NCBI RefSeq assembly: GCF_024347615.1
Contig: NZ_AP025508.1
Coordinates: 2,976,001-3,040,000, forward strand
Direction: 5' to 3'
Origin: Vibrio splendidus
Lineage (GTDB): Bacteria > Pseudomonadota > Gammaproteobacteria > Enterobacterales > Vibrionaceae
DNA length: 64,000 nucleotides
Shown: positions 9,304-19,178 of the stretch, piece by piece
Numbering within the stretch: position 1 is the stretch's first letter
How the letters are laid out: every line of letters starts with the position of its first letter
Translations under genes and position numbers: made by a program
Notes under the pieces: model-generated
The model's database searches: none
The model's input: the letters and a program-made list of their open reading frames with translations, nothing else
What the model was told of the DNA's origin: nothing

Positions 9304-10542
9304 ATGAAGAATGCTCTGCAAGGTGCACAAATGCTGTTTGTAGCTTTTGGTGCGCTTGTATTAGTGCCGCTACTGACTGGACTCGATCCCAACGTAGCAC
9401 TCTTTGGCGCGGGTATCGGTACCCTTTTATTCCAACTTATTACACGCCGTTCAGTGCCAATCTTTTTAGCGTCTTCTTTTGCATTCATCGCGCCTATCAT
9501 GTTTGGTATTCAAACTTGGGGTGTCGGTGCAACCATGGGCGGCCTAATGGCAGCAGGTGTTGTGTATGTCTTAATGGGCGCGTTGATTAAAGTGCGTGGC
9601 GTAGCCTTCATCCATAAACTACTTCCACCCGTGGTGGTTGGCCCTGTGATCATGGTTATCGGCTTAGGTCTTGCGCCTGTTGCAGTAAACATGGCGCTAG
9701 GTAAAACCGGCGATGGTGCGGTTCAACTTATCGATGCAGACGCCGCGTTATGGATCTCGTCTATTTCATTGCTAGTGACGATTGTCATCAGTGTTTTCTC
9801 GAAAGGCTTCCTTAAATTATTGCCTATCTTTGGTGGCATTGTTGCGGGTTACGTAACGAGCTTGGTATACGGTGTCGTTGATTTTACCCCCGTAGCTCAA
9901 GCAGCTTGGTTAGCGCTACCAAACTTCACGGCACCAGAGTTCAACATCAACGCTATCTTCTTTATGGTGTTTGTGGCAATTGCACCTGCTGTTGAGCACG
10001 TGGGCGACATGCTTGCTATCTCGAACGTAACCGGTAAAGACTACCTTAAGAAGCCAGGCTTACACCGCACTATTACTGGTGATGGTGTGGCAACGATTGC
10101 CGCTTCTATGCTGGGCGCGCCACCCAATACAACCTACAGTGAAGTAACGGGTGCTGTAATGCTGACTAAAGCATTCAACCCAGTGATCATGACTTGGGCA
10201 GCAGTAACAGCGATTGTTCTGGCTCTAGTAGGTAAGCTAGGCGCTCTTCTGCAAACGATCCCAGTTCCTGTGATGGGCGGCATCATGATTCTACTGTTTG
10301 GTTCTATCGCGACGGTAGGCTTGAATACTCTAATTCAGAATAAAGTAGACCTACATAAATCACGCAACCTTGTGATTGTGGGTATTACGTTAGTCTTCGG
10401 TATTGGCGGCATGGCATTTGGCATCGGCGACTTTAGCCTACAGGGCGTAAGCTTATGCGGTATCGTGGCAATCCTACTTAACCTAGTCCTCCCAGAAGAA
10501 TTAGGCGACAACACCGTAGTAGACAAAGCTCAAATCGATTAA
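9304..10542 (+). CDS. uraA: Uracil:proton symporter UraA
   Basis: NCS2-family (nucleobase:cation symporter 2) inner-membrane transporter that imports uracil. It has 412 aa and is hydrophobic throughout, with about 14 membrane spans. The family glutamate motif is seen as APAVEHVGDMLAIS, and the second substrate motif as GAPPNTTYSEVTG with the conserved NTTYSE. A strong AAGGACAT site lies just before the ATG. It is convergent with upp, which phosphoribosylates the imported uracil. E. coli has both genes adjacent, in one operon. Confidence 0.95.
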   Translation: MKNALQGAQMLFVAFGALVLVPLLTGLDPNVALFGAGIGTLLFQLITRRSVPIFLASSFAFIAPIMFGIQTWGVGATMGGLMAAGVVYVLMGALIKVRGVAFIHKLLPPVVVGPVIMVIGLGLAPVAVNMALGKTGDGAVQLIDADAALWISSISLLVTIVISVFSKGFLKLLPIFGGIVAGYVTSLVYGVVDFTPVAQAAWLALPNFTAPEFNINAIFFMVFVAIAPAVEHVGDMLAISNVTGKDYLKKPGLHRTITGDGVATIAASMLGAPPNTTYSEVTGAVMLTKAFNPVIMTWAAVTAIVLALVGKLGALLQTIPVPVMGGIMILLFGSIATVGLNTLIQNKVDLHKSRNLVIVGITLVFGIGGMAFGIGDFSLQGVSLCGIVAILLNLVLPEELGDNTVVDKAQID

Positions 10543-10587
10543 TTTATCGGTAAGGCTGGATTCAAAAAATCACAACCTAACAAGATC

Positions 10588-10620
10588 AAAAAAGGGAGAG
10601 CATCGAATGCTCTCCCTTTT
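10588..10620. terminator. Bidirectional terminator between uraA and upp
   Basis: Stem AAAAGGGAGAGCAT / ATGCTCTCCCTTTT with a 3-nt loop, A run on one side and T run on the other, between convergent genes. Confidence 0.9.
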
Positions 10621-10690
10621 ATTTATACGGCTAATTAAGCAGGTTCAGTTAAATTTAAAACTCTTTAAATTAACTTAAACCGAAACTGAA

Positions 10691-11317
10691 TTACTTAGTA
10701 CCGAAGATCTTATCACCAGCATCGCCAAGACCAGGAACAATGTAGCCCTTGTCGTTTAGCTTCTCATCGATTGCAGCCGTGTACAGCTCAACATCTGGGT
10801 GCGCTTTTTCTAGAGCAGCGATACCTTCAGGAGCAGCAACAAGCACAAGAATTTTAAAGTGCTTACAACCTTTCTCTTTCATAAGGTCGATAGTCGCGAT
10901 CATAGAACCACCTGTCGCAAGCATTGGATCTACCACTAGAGCAATACGCTCGTCGATGTTAGATGCAAGCTTGTTGAAGTATGGTACCGGCTCAAGCGTT
11001 TCTTCGTCACGGTAGATACCAACAACGCTGATACGTGCACTTGGGATGTGCTCAAGAACGCCGTCCATCATGCCTAGACCAGCACGTAGGATTGGCACTA
11101 CCGTTACTTTTTTACCTTTAATTTGGTCAACTTCTACTGGACCGTTCCAACCGTTAATCGTCACACGCTCAGTTTCAAAATCTGATGTCGCTTCGTATGT
11201 TAGAAGGCTACCCACTTCTGTCGCTAGCTCACGAAAACGCTTAGTGCTAATGTCACCTTCACGCATCAGGCCAATTTTATGTTTTACTAGCGGGTGTTTC
11301 ACTTCAACAACTTTCAT
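10691..11317 (-). CDS. upp: Uracil phosphoribosyltransferase
   Basis: Converts uracil and PRPP to UMP in pyrimidine salvage. From the ATG at 11315-11317 the protein is 208 aa, the E. coli length, beginning [14 protein letters not shown]; a GGAG site lies 8 nt upstream. An in-frame ATG five codons earlier is not favoured. The PRPP-binding loop is [10 protein letters not shown], and the uracil-contacting C-terminal [13 protein letters not shown] is intact. A promoter with perfect -10 TATAAT (11352-11357) and -35-like CTGAAA (11375-11380), 17 bp apart, faces this gene. Confidence 0.97.
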   Translation of the reverse strand: MKVVEVKHPLVKHKIGLMREGDISTKRFRELATEVGSLLTYEATSDFETERVTINGWNGPVEVDQIKGKKVTVVPILRAGLGMMDGVLEHIPSARISVVGIYRDEETLEPVPYFNKLASNIDERIALVVDPMLATGGSMIATIDLMKEKGCKHFKILVLVAAPEGIAALEKAHPDVELYTAAIDEKLNDKGYIVPGLGDAGDKIFGTK

Positions 11318-11351
11318 TTCCAACTCCGGCAATATTTAAACAAACCTGTAG

Positions 11352-11380
11352 ATTATACACGAACTGTGGGGTTATTTCAG
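11352..11380 (-). promoter_or_regulatory. upp: upp promoter
   Basis: On the minus strand CTGAAA (11380-11375) and a perfect TATAAT (11357-11352) are 17 bp apart, about 35 bp before the upp start codon. The PurR box of the divergent purM lies about 26 bp further upstream. Confidence 0.6.
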
Positions 11381-11405
11381 AATCTTTATTCTAATAAAAA
11401 AAACC

Positions 11406-11421
11406 GCGCAAACGTTTGCTC
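11406..11421. promoter_or_regulatory. PurR operator for purMN
   Basis: 16-bp palindrome GCGCAAACGTTTGCTC with the 12-bp core GCAAACGTTTGC identical to the PurR consensus. It overlaps the -35-like TTGCTC (11416-11421) of a promoter whose -10 is TAGAAT (11440-11445), 18 bp away. Repression of purMN when hypoxanthine or guanine is plentiful is expected; an effect on divergent upp is possible. Confidence 0.85.
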
Positions 11422-11486
11422 TTGGTAATCAAGCCCTGTTAGAATAGCGCCGTTTTCACATCCAACTTAAGTTCGAGGACTATCCC

Positions 11487-12527
11487 GTGAGTGGTAATAC
11501 TTCTTCTCTAAGCTACAAAGACGCTGGTGTTGATATCGACGCAGGTAATGCACTAGTAGACCGTATCAAAGGTGCTGTTAAACGCACTCGTCGCCCTGAA
11601 GTAATGGGCGGTATTGGTGGCTTTGGCGCCCTATGTGAACTTCCAACGAAATACAAAGAGCCAGTACTTGTTTCAGGTACTGATGGTGTTGGTACTAAAC
11701 TTCGCCTTGCTTTGGATCTGAAAAAACACGACACCATTGGTATCGATCTAGTGGCAATGTGTGTGAACGACTTAATCGTTCAAGGTGGTGAGCCGTTATT
11801 CTTCCTAGACTACTACGCAACAGGTAAGCTAGATGTAGATACAGCTGCAGACGTTGTTTCAGGTATTGCTGAAGGTTGTGTTCAAGCAGGTTGTGCACTA
11901 ATCGGTGGCGAAACAGCTGAAATGCCAGGCATGTACGAAGGCGACGACTACGACGTTGCTGGCTTCTGTGTTGGTGTTGTAGAAAAGGCTGACATCATTG
12001 ATGGCACTAAAGTAGCAGCAGGCGACGCACTTATCGCTGTTGGCTCAAGTGGTCCACACTCAAACGGTTACTCTTTGATTCGTAAAGTTCTAGAAGTTTC
12101 TGGTGCTGATAAAAGTGAAGAGCTAGAAGGTCGTACTATTGGTGAGCACCTACTAGAACCTACTAAGATTTACATCAAGTCGGCACTTAAGATGATTGCT
12201 GAGCATGACATTCATGCTATCTCGCACATCACAGGTGGTGGTTTCTGGGAAAACATCCCACGCGTACTTCCTGAAGGTACTAAAGCAGTCATTGATGGCA
12301 AGAGCTGGGAATGGCCTGCTATCTTCAACTGGCTACAAGAGAAAGGTAACGTGGAGACATTTGAAATGTACCGCACTTTCAACTGTGGTGTAGGCCTAGT
12401 TGTTGCTCTACCTAAAGATCAAGCAGACGCTGCTGTTGAACTGCTGAAAGCTGAAGGCGAAAACGCTTGGGTTATCGGTGAAATTGCTAACGCTGAAGCT
12501 GGCGAAGAGCAAGTTGAAATCAAATAA
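11487..12527 (+). CDS. purM: Phosphoribosylformylglycinamidine cyclo-ligase
   Basis: AIR synthetase, fifth step of de novo purine synthesis. The 346-aa protein aligns throughout with E. coli PurM (345 aa), including the N-terminal [14 protein letters not shown], the nucleotide-binding region with [14 protein letters not shown], and [11 protein letters not shown]. The start is GTG at 11487, preceded by a GAGGAC site; the E. coli N-terminus has the same length. It is under the PurR-type operator at 11406-11421. A hairpin with a short T run (12555-12580) separates it from purN, so read-through may be partial. Confidence 0.97.
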   Translation: MSGNTSSLSYKDAGVDIDAGNALVDRIKGAVKRTRRPEVMGGIGGFGALCELPTKYKEPVLVSGTDGVGTKLRLALDLKKHDTIGIDLVAMCVNDLIVQGGEPLFFLDYYATGKLDVDTAADVVSGIAEGCVQAGCALIGGETAEMPGMYEGDDYDVAGFCVGVVEKADIIDGTKVAAGDALIAVGSSGPHSNGYSLIRKVLEVSGADKSEELEGRTIGEHLLEPTKIYIKSALKMIAEHDIHAISHITGGGFWENIPRVLPEGTKAVIDGKSWEWPAIFNWLQEKGNVETFEMYRTFNCGVGLVVALPKDQADAAVELLKAEGENAWVIGEIANAEAGEEQVEIK

Positions 12528-12554
12528 GTGATGCGTTCGCTTACTTAGTTAATC

Positions 12555-12580
12555 AATGAGGACCTTATGGTCCTCATTTT
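12555..12580 (+). terminator. Terminator-like hairpin between purM and purN
   Basis: ATGAGGACC / GGTCCTCAT stem with a TTAT loop followed by TTTT. It sits inside the purMN unit and so probably acts as a partial terminator. Confidence 0.65.
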
Positions 12581-12647
12581 GCTATTTAGCCCGCAGAAAA
12601 CCTTAGTTTATGTAGGTACATTGTAAATACTTCAGTTAACCAATCGC

Positions 12648-13334
12648 ATGACCCACTCTATGAAGAACAGCCATTCTATGAATAACAGTCACTCTAAGAA
12701 AAACATCGTCGTTTTAGTCTCAGGAAGCGGAAGTAACTTGCAAGCCATTTTGGATGCCTGTGACAGCCACACGATTGACGCCTCTGTTAAGGCCGTTTTC
12801 TCAAATAAAGCGGATGCTTTTGGTCTAGAGCGTGCAAAATCAGCAGGTGTTGACGCTCACTCGGTGAATCCAAAAGAATTTAACTCCCGTGAAGAGTTTG
12901 ATCATGAATTGATGGTTCAGATCGATGCGTACCAACCCGATCTAATCGTACTCGCTGGCTATATGCGCATTCTGAGTTCAGAGTTTGTTCGCCATTACGC
13001 GGGAAAAATGATCAATATCCACCCTTCTCTGTTACCTAAGTACCCAGGCCTACACACCCACCAGCGTGCCATTGATGCGCAAGACAAAGAACACGGCACC
13101 AGCGTTCACTTTGTTACCGAAGAACTCGATGGTGGCCCTGTGATCTTACAGGCTAAGGTGCCAGTATTTGAAGATGATGATGCTGACATGTTAGCAAGTC
13201 GAGTGCTGACTCAAGAACACTGCATTTACCCTATGGTCTGTAAATGGTTTGCCGAAGATCGTTTATCGATGGTAAACGGGCAAGCTGTCTTAGACGGTAA
13301 AGTATTAGGCAATCACGGTTACGCAGAAGAGTAA
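12648..13334 (+). CDS. purN: Phosphoribosylglycinamide formyltransferase PurN
   Basis: GAR transformylase, third step of purine synthesis, using 10-formyl-tetrahydrofolate. Catalytic Asn-His-Asp are seen in INIHPSLLPKYPG and in the downstream HFVTEELDGGP region. The 228-aa frame has an odd N-terminus made of a repeated MKNSHS/MNNSHS block before KKNIVVLVSGSG. Homologues start at about the position of the lysine codon AAG (12696), where a Met would be expected. Starts at 12648, 12660 or 12678 are all possible and none has a clear ribosome site. I give the longest form; the true N-terminus is uncertain. Confidence 0.93.
   Translation: MTHSMKNSHSMNNSHSKKNIVVLVSGSGSNLQAILDACDSHTIDASVKAVFSNKADAFGLERAKSAGVDAHSVNPKEFNSREEFDHELMVQIDAYQPDLIVLAGYMRILSSEFVRHYAGKMINIHPSLLPKYPGLHTHQRAIDAQDKEHGTSVHFVTEELDGGPVILQAKVPVFEDDDADMLASRVLTQEHCIYPMVCKWFAEDRLSMVNGQAVLDGKVLGNHGYAEE
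12657..12710 (+). repeat. 18-bp tandem repeat at the purN start
   Basis: Three successive 18-bp units: 12657-12674 (TCTATGAAGAACAGCCAT), 12675-12692 (TCTATGAATAACAGTCAC) and the partly conserved 12693-12710, which begins TCTAAGAAAAACATC. The first two carry an in-frame ATG; the third has AAG in that place. This looks like a duplication that replaced the start codon. Confidence 0.8.
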
Positions 13335-13414
13335 TTTGTATAGCTGTTCGCGCAATAGTAAATCACGGAATAAAAAGTAAATCACTGAAGAGCAGCCCTT
13401 AAAAATCAGAAAAC

Positions 13415-13462
13415 AAAAAGGCCGCTTACTGACTTATTAGTTCAGTAAGCGGCCTTTCTTTT
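13415..13462. terminator. Bidirectional terminator between purN and yafJ
   Basis: Long stem AAAAAGGCCGCTTACTGA / TCAGTAAGCGGCCTTT with T-rich tail, between convergent genes. Confidence 0.9.
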
Positions 13463-13494
13463 GTTCGGATCAAAAATGATACTATTCGGAACGT

Positions 13495-14340
13495 TTAGCT
13501 CAATGGCTCAGTTGGTGCTTGGCTTGCAACCTTTTTAGGTGCATAAGCAACATCTTCCAATGCTTTGTGGTTATTGCCGATCAGCTCACCAAAATGAAAC
13601 AACGCGTATTCGCCCGGCTTCATTCTAAACCACTCTTCATTGCATGTTAGAGGCTGAGTTGCTACCACCGTGACCACATCATTCGGCGTGGTCTCTTCTT
13701 GGAAGTTTATCTCAACATCTTCATCAATCAGGCTCGCATTACCAAAAGGCGCGCGTCTTGTTATCCAGTACAAATGATTCGTACAGTAGGTCATCACGTA
13801 CTCGCCATCACTGAGTAACATGTTGAAGACGCCTTTCTCTCTTAGCTGGTCACAACACTCAGCGACAAAGCGAAACATACCTTCCATGTCTTGAGGTGGC
13901 TCAGGAAAACGATCTTCTAGTTGTTTCACTAACCAACAGAAAGACAGTTCACTGTCCGTCTCACCGACCGGTCTGAAACGACCACTAACCAGATCATCGT
14001 AATCCGTTAATTGGCCATTATGGGCGAAGGTCCAGTATCGTCCCCAAAGCTCACGGGTAAATGGGTGAGTATTTTCTAGATTAACGCCACCACGATTGGC
14101 TTGACGGATATGACTGACAACAGCTTGACTTTTAATTGGGTAGTTTTGAACCAACTCAGCGATCTTGGATTCACAACTAGGGTTAGGATCTTTAAACGTA
14201 CGGAAACCCTTTCCTTCATAGAAAGTAATACCCCAGCCATCGCGGTGCGGGCCGGTATTGCCTCCACGCTGCATAAGACCAGTAAAGCTAAAACAAATAT
14301 CAGTTGGCACATTCGCGCTCATACCGAGCAATTCACACAT
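13495..14340 (-). CDS. yafJ: Class II glutamine amidotransferase YafJ-like
   Basis: Ntn-hydrolase of the class II glutamine amidotransferase family; the nucleophile would be Cys2, exposed after removal of Met1 (sequence MCELLGMS). Conserved segments HRDGWGITFYEG, SHIRQANRGG and NTHPF (substrate and oxyanion parts) are present. It is 281 aa, slightly longer than E. coli YafJ (255 aa), with a Pro/Ala-rich tail. The acceptor substrate is unknown. It lies downstream of gmhA, as in E. coli (fadE, gmhA, yafJ). A GGGAG site precedes the ATG. Confidence 0.9.
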   Translation of the reverse strand: MCELLGMSANVPTDICFSFTGLMQRGGNTGPHRDGWGITFYEGKGFRTFKDPNPSCESKIAELVQNYPIKSQAVVSHIRQANRGGVNLENTHPFTRELWGRYWTFAHNGQLTDYDDLVSGRFRPVGETDSELSFCWLVKQLEDRFPEPPQDMEGMFRFVAECCDQLREKGVFNMLLSDGEYVMTYCTNHLYWITRRAPFGNASLIDEDVEINFQEETTPNDVVTVVATQPLTCNEEWFRMKPGEYALFHFGELIGNNHKALEDVAYAPKKVASQAPTEPLS

Positions 14341-14405
14341 GGTTTAATCTACTCCCTATCAAAACCAATGGAGCCTAAGTTGGGCTCCAAATGTCTTTAA
14401 AACTA

Positions 14406-14981
14406 TTATTCCATTTCTTTTTCAACAAGCTGAATCACAATGTGGATGATCTTAATGTGAATCTCTTGGATGCGGTCAGCGTAACCAAAATGTGGAACTC
14501 GAATTTCGATATCGGCACAACCTGCCATTTTACCGCCATCTTTACCGGTTAACGCAATGGTTTTCATACCTTTAGCTTGAGCAGCTTCAATCGCTTTCAA
14601 AATGTTGGCAGAGTTACCTGAAGTCGACAAACCAAACAACACGTCACCCTTACGGCCTACGGCTTCTACATAACGAGAAAATACGTGGTCGTAGCCAAAG
14701 TCGTTACTTACACAAGATAAATGGCTAGGGTCTGAAATCGCAATACCAGCGAAGCCTGGACGATTTTCACGGTATCGGCCAGTAAGCTCTTCCGCGAAGT
14801 GCATCGCGTCACAGTGTGAGCCACCATTACCACAAGAAAGCACTTTGCCTTCTTGCTTGAATGAGTCAGCAATCATCTTTGCAGCAGCTTCAATTTGAGC
14901 AATGTTATGGTCATCACTCAAGAACTTGTTAAGAACGTCAGCAGCTTCGTTCAATTCACTTTTGATTAGGTCTTGGTACAT
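14406..14981 (-). CDS. gmhA: Sedoheptulose 7-phosphate isomerase
   Basis: Catalyses the first step to ADP-glycero-manno-heptose for the LPS inner core, as a cytoplasmic tetramer. It is 191 aa (E. coli 192). SIS-fold motifs include the phosphate-binding [17 protein letters not shown] and the second loop [14 protein letters not shown]; the catalytic Glu65-like residue is in FAEELTGR, and His is in the C-terminal [15 protein letters not shown] helix. It is read divergently from fadE. Confidence 0.96.
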   Translation of the reverse strand: MYQDLIKSELNEAADVLNKFLSDDHNIAQIEAAAKMIADSFKQEGKVLSCGNGGSHCDAMHFAEELTGRYRENRPGFAGIAISDPSHLSCVSNDFGYDHVFSRYVEAVGRKGDVLFGLSTSGNSANILKAIEAAQAKGMKTIALTGKDGGKMAGCADIEIRVPHFGYADRIQEIHIKIIHIVIQLVEKEME

Positions 14982-15308
14982 AAGGCTTATCTCTTATATT
15001 TTTTTACGCAACTTAAAGTACGTGAAATGAGAGCTGAGGGTTTTTCCCTCTATTACCTGAGTTTACCCACAAACATGAAATAGTGTCGACACTTAAGCCC
15101 AAAGATTGCCACCTTTATTAGCCTGTCACTGCCGATCCGCCCAAATATTCGCCACCAACCTCTCACAATTAGAACTTTAACTCTATTGAGATCACTTTTT
15201 ATCCACTTTAGAGTTTTACAAATATTTAATATTTTGTTTACACTTGACTGGTTAGACCTCTTACCTAAACTTAATAACAATAAGTGATCTCTGAAAAGGA
15301 AATCGATC
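14982..15308. other. gmhA-fadE divergent intergenic region
   Basis: 327 bp without a credible gene. The right part is AT rich and holds the fadE promoter with the FadR-like site at 15246-15262. A small hairpin GAGGG/CCCTC lies near 15034-15050 in the gmhA leader. A minus-strand open frame here (15053-15337) has no ribosome site or family signature and runs over the fadE start. Confidence 0.6.
15246..15262. promoter_or_regulatory. FadR-like operator before fadE
   Basis: GACTGGTTAGACCTCTT matches about 12 of 16 defined positions of the E. coli FadR consensus AGCTGGTCCGACNTGTT, including the invariant CTGGT and GAC blocks. It lies just after a -35-like TTTACA (15237-15242). Binding there would repress fadE when acyl-CoA is absent, matching the known role of FadR. 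Confidence 0.6.
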
Positions 15309-17774
15309 ATGAACATATTGCTCTCCCTACTCGGCATGACAGCTGTCTTAAGCGTCTGTCTTTACCATAGAGTTAGCCTAGTACGCGCATTAATCGTATT
15401 AACCGGCGCAATGGTAGCATTAACACTGTTTGGCGGCGTAGCTGTCACTGGCTGGCTTTGTTATCTCTTAGCCATTGCGATTTTTGCTGTACCGGCAATT
15501 CGTCAGACTATCATCAGTCAAAAAGCGCTTTCTTTGTTTAAGAAAGTACTGCCTGCAATGTCTCAGACAGAAAAGGAAGCATTAGAAGCGGGTACTGTAT
15601 GGTGGGAAGCAGAGCTGTTCAAAGGCAAGCCTGAATGGAAGAAACTTCAAAACATCGCTGACCCGAAGCTGTCTGAAGCTGAGCAAGCATTTTTAGATGG
15701 TCCAGTAAATACAGTGTGCGAAATGGTCAATGATTACCAAGTAACGCATGAGCTGGCTGATTTGCCACCAGAAGTATGGCAATACCTGAAAGACCATAAA
15801 TTCTTCGCAATGATCATCAAGAAAAAGTATGGCGGTTTAGAGTTCTCGGCTTACGCTCAGTCTTTAGTGCTACAGAAGCTAACTGGCGTTTCTAGCGTAT
15901 TGTCATCAACCGTTGGCGTACCTAACTCGTTAGGCCCCGGTGAGCTATTGCAGCACTACGGTACAGAAGAACAAAGAAACCACTACCTACCCCGCTTAGC
16001 GGAAGGTAAAGAGATCCCTTGTTTTGCCCTAACTAGCCCAGAAGCAGGCTCAGATGCCGGCTCAATCCCCGATTACGGCATCGTATGCAAAGGTCAATGG
16101 CAAGGCGAAGAAGTTCTAGGTATGCGCCTCACTTGGAACAAGCGCTACATTACCCTTGCACCTGTCGCAACAGTATTGGGACTTGCGTTTAAATTACGAG
16201 ATCCAGACGGCCTACTTGGTGACAAGCAAGAGCTCGGTATCACTTGCGCGCTTATCCCTACAGATTTAAAAGGCGTGAAGATTGGTAATCGTCACTCCCC
16301 ACTTAACGTACCGTTCCAAAATGGCCCAACCCAAGGTGATGATCTCTTCGTTCCTATCGATTTCATCATTGGTGGCCAGAAAATGGCCGGCCAAGGCTGG
16401 CGTATGCTGGTTGAGTGTCTATCTGTTGGTCGTGGTATCACACTGCCTTCAAACTCAACGGGCGGCATTAAATCGGCCGCGCTTGCAACCGGTGCTTACG
16501 CTCGTATTCGTCGCCAGTTCAAACAACCTATTGGTCGTATGGAAGGGGTTGAAGAGCCGCTTGCACGCCTAGCAGGTAATGCCTACGTAATGGATGCGGC
16601 GAGTAACCTAACGGTTGCAGGTATCGATCTTGGCGAAAAGCCTTCGGTTATCTCAGCAATTGTGAAGTACCACTGTACTCACCGTGGCCAACGCAGCATC
16701 ATCGATGCGATGGACATCGTCGGTGGTAAAGGTATTTGCTTAGGCCCATCAAACTTCTTAGCTCGTAGCTACCAAGGCGCACCAATCGCGATTACCGTGG
16801 AAGGTGCCAACATCCTAACTCGTTCGATGATCATCTATGGTCAAGGTGCAATTCGTTGTCATCCTTACGTACTAAACGAAATGGAAGCCGCTTATTCTGA
16901 AAGCAGCGATGCGCTTGATAAGTTTGATTCAGCGTTAGCAGGACACGTTAGCTTTACGATGAGTAACCTAGTCCGCAGCTTGTGGTTTGGTTTAACCGAT
17001 GGTCGTGGTTCAGATGCGCCAACACCTTCAAATAAAACAGATAAACAGACACAGCGTTATTACCAACAACTAAACCGCTACAGTGCCAACTTAGCGCTAC
17101 TGTCTGATATTTCAATGGCAGTTCTAGGCGGCTCACTGAAACGCAGAGAGCGCCTATCAGCAAGATTAGGCGATATCCTAAGCCAACTGTACCTAGGTTC
17201 AGCAACACTTAAGCGCTTCGAAAGTGAAGGCAGCCACGCTGAAGACTTACCGTTAGTACATTGGGGTATGCAAGATAGTTTACGTCAGACTGAAGTTGCG
17301 ATTGATGAGTTCCTAGCGAACTTCCCTAATCCTGTGATTGGCCGTTTACTTCGTGTTGTGTTGATGCCATTCGGTCGCATTCGTCGTGCACCAAACGACA
17401 AACTGGATAGCCAAGTCGCGCACATTCTACAAACGCCAAGCGAAACACGTTCTCGTATCGGCCGTGGCCAATACTTGGAAGCGACTGAATACAACCCAGT
17501 GGGTAAGATTGAAAAAGCACTAGAAGTGATTCTTCAAGCAGAACCTCTATTCGACAAAGTCTGCAAAGAGACGCACCAAAAGCGCGCTTTCTTACGACTA
17601 GACCTTGTTGCTCAATTAGGTTTAGAGAAAGGCATCTTAACGCAAGAAGAGGCAGACCTGCTGACTAGCGCCGAGGAACATAGACTGTACACAATTAACG
17701 TTGATGATTTCTCACCAGAGGAGCTTGCAGCAAAGACTCAGTACCCAGACCAATCGATTGATAACGTCGCTTAA
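15309..17774 (+). CDS. fadE: Acyl-CoA dehydrogenase FadE
   Basis: FAD enzyme for the first step of beta-oxidation of fatty acyl-CoA. At 821 aa it is the long bacterial FadE type (E. coli 814), not the 380-aa type. Two or three hydrophobic segments in the first 70 residues suggest membrane association. The core has the acyl-CoA dehydrogenase motif [14 protein letters not shown] and the FAD-contacting region around [19 protein letters not shown]. An AAAGGAAA site precedes the ATG. Control by FadR is suggested by the operator upstream. A strong terminator follows. Confidence 0.96.
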   Translation: MNILLSLLGMTAVLSVCLYHRVSLVRALIVLTGAMVALTLFGGVAVTGWLCYLLAIAIFAVPAIRQTIISQKALSLFKKVLPAMSQTEKEALEAGTVWWEAELFKGKPEWKKLQNIADPKLSEAEQAFLDGPVNTVCEMVNDYQVTHELADLPPEVWQYLKDHKFFAMIIKKKYGGLEFSAYAQSLVLQKLTGVSSVLSSTVGVPNSLGPGELLQHYGTEEQRNHYLPRLAEGKEIPCFALTSPEAGSDAGSIPDYGIVCKGQWQGEEVLGMRLTWNKRYITLAPVATVLGLAFKLRDPDGLLGDKQELGITCALIPTDLKGVKIGNRHSPLNVPFQNGPTQGDDLFVPIDFIIGGQKMAGQGWRMLVECLSVGRGITLPSNSTGGIKSAALATGAYARIRRQFKQPIGRMEGVEEPLARLAGNAYVMDAASNLTVAGIDLGEKPSVISAIVKYHCTHRGQRSIIDAMDIVGGKGICLGPSNFLARSYQGAPIAITVEGANILTRSMIIYGQGAIRCHPYVLNEMEAAYSESSDALDKFDSALAGHVSFTMSNLVRSLWFGLTDGRGSDAPTPSNKTDKQTQRYYQQLNRYSANLALLSDISMAVLGGSLKRRERLSARLGDILSQLYLGSATLKRFESEGSHAEDLPLVHWGMQDSLRQTEVAIDEFLANFPNPVIGRLLRVVLMPFGRIRRAPNDKLDSQVAHILQTPSETRSRIGRGQYLEATEYNPVGKIEKALEVILQAEPLFDKVCKETHQKRAFLRLDLVAQLGLEKGILTQEEADLLTSAEEHRLYTINVDDFSPEELAAKTQYPDQSIDNVA

Positions 17775-17790
17775 GGTTAGAAAAAGAAAC

Positions 17791-17823
17791 AAAAACGGGA
17801 CTCCTATGAGTCCCGTTTTTTTT
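17791..17823. terminator. Bidirectional terminator after fadE
   Basis: AAAAACGGGACTC / GAGTCCCG stem with a T run of eight, between fadE (+) and the convergent TIGR03503 gene (-). Confidence 0.9.
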
Positions 17824-17921
17824 GTTCATGACATCGTTGTCACAAATTTTAATGCTGACATTCTCGAGGCTTACTTTCTCGAGATTTGCTCTCTCAAGAC
17901 AACTCTAATGATATAGGCGAG

Positions 17922-19169
17922 TTACTTAGGAGCCTTAAGTTGCATCTCTGGTTGAGCTTTTTTCTTCGCCTTTACCCGACGAACCACAAACCAAATCAAT
18001 AAACCTAATAGAATCGCGACCACATTACCCACCGCAATAATGATCATACTGCGCTGTCTGTCATCTTCTCGCTTCTGAAGTATCATCAACTCTGCTGCGA
18101 TACGCTTTTGCTCAGCAAGCGCTTGTTCTTGCAGGCGTCGTGACTCCGCTAAGTCGATATCTTCAACAACGCTGTACGAGTGCTCGGTAATGGGAAAGAT
18201 CAGTGGACGTTGGCTTGAGGCATCAGTGGCGTAAACCATCCCCGACCAATTATAAATCCCCAAATCGCCATTATAAGGCACCTCTAAAGCGACTTTCATT
18301 GCATCGACTTCAGCTTGGCCCTGCTTATACATTTGGTATTCATCCGGAGCCTTGTGTTCAACATGAACCGCTAACGAACTCGGCGCAATCATGCCCGGCT
18401 CCCCTGAAACGACAATCGTATGAGGCTGCCCCTCTTTTCGAGACTGAATGAAGGTTGTAGTGATCGGTGTTGGGTACACCAAAACTTCTTGCTCTTGCGC
18501 TCGCAGGAACACACCATTGCCAGAAGTAATACGCGCGCGGTATTTACCTGGCTCAATATCAATCGGCAACGACACAGTGAAAACGCCATCTCCGGCTTTT
18601 TCATCAAGACCACTGCCATCGTCGGCAAACTCGCCCATCACAACCGGAATTGGGCGCGCCTCTCTCACTAAAGACTCTTCATTTTCAACGAACTTAGTAA
18701 AAGTGACCTTAAGTTTCACGCGATCTAAAAAATCACGCAGCACAAGAGGCTTGCCGTCAGAGGTCAAACGAGCCGTAAATTTAATGTGTTCGGTTTGATA
18801 CAGTTTGTCTGGGAAGTCATTGGCATCCAAAACAAGGTGAGACAATAGCTTGATGTTGTTCTTAGGTGAGACTTTACCTACTGCTTGCCAAGGGCCTGAC
18901 ATCGGATCGTCGATAGAGATAATGTCCATGGACGATTCTTCGTACCAGCGGACATTATCAGCATTGCGCCAAGAGTAGTATTTCTTGCCATCCGGACGAA
19001 CCAAAACGACAGGTTTAGAGTTATCGGCTCGATAAATCACAAAGGTGACTTGTTCAATACTGGGATCAACTCGAAAACGGTTGTCCAATAAACTCATTAC
19101 GGATTCTGTTGCCGCATGTAAGCTAAAGCTTAACAGCAATAAGTAACCGGTAGCCAATACCCTTAACAT
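17922..19169 (-). CDS. TIGR03503 family envelope protein
   Basis: 415-aa protein with an N-terminal signal peptide ending near LHA-A, a large extracytoplasmic part, and one C-terminal membrane span (about residues 375-400) followed by a Lys-rich cytoplasmic tail. The architecture is therefore a single-pass inner-membrane protein facing the periplasm. It fits the TIGR03503 family of unknown function found in Vibrio and related bacteria. The middle has Ig-like beta-rich character (phrases such as PIDIEPGKYRARITSG). A GGGAG site precedes the ATG. It follows dnaQ by 9 bp, so it shares its transcript. Confidence 0.8.
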   Translation of the reverse strand: MLRVLATGYLLLLSFSLHAATESVMSLLDNRFRVDPSIEQVTFVIYRADNSKPVVLVRPDGKKYYSWRNADNVRWYEESSMDIISIDDPMSGPWQAVGKVSPKNNIKLLSHLVLDANDFPDKLYQTEHIKFTARLTSDGKPLVLRDFLDRVKLKVTFTKFVENEESLVREARPIPVVMGEFADDGSGLDEKAGDGVFTVSLPIDIEPGKYRARITSGNGVFLRAQEQEVLVYPTPITTTFIQSRKEGQPHTIVVSGEPGMIAPSSLAVHVEHKAPDEYQMYKQGQAEVDAMKVALEVPYNGDLGIYNWSGMVYATDASSQRPLIFPITEHSYSVVEDIDLAESRRLQEQALAEQKRIAAELMILQKREDDRQRSMIIIAVGNVVAILLGLLIWFVVRRVKAKKKAQPEMQLKAPK

Positions 19170-19178
19170 AGTTTCTCC

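Noticed and set aside
15053..15337. Minus-strand 94-aa open frame upstream of and overlapping the fadE start
   Set aside because: No ribosome site, no domain pattern, and it covers the fadE promoter with the FadR-like site.
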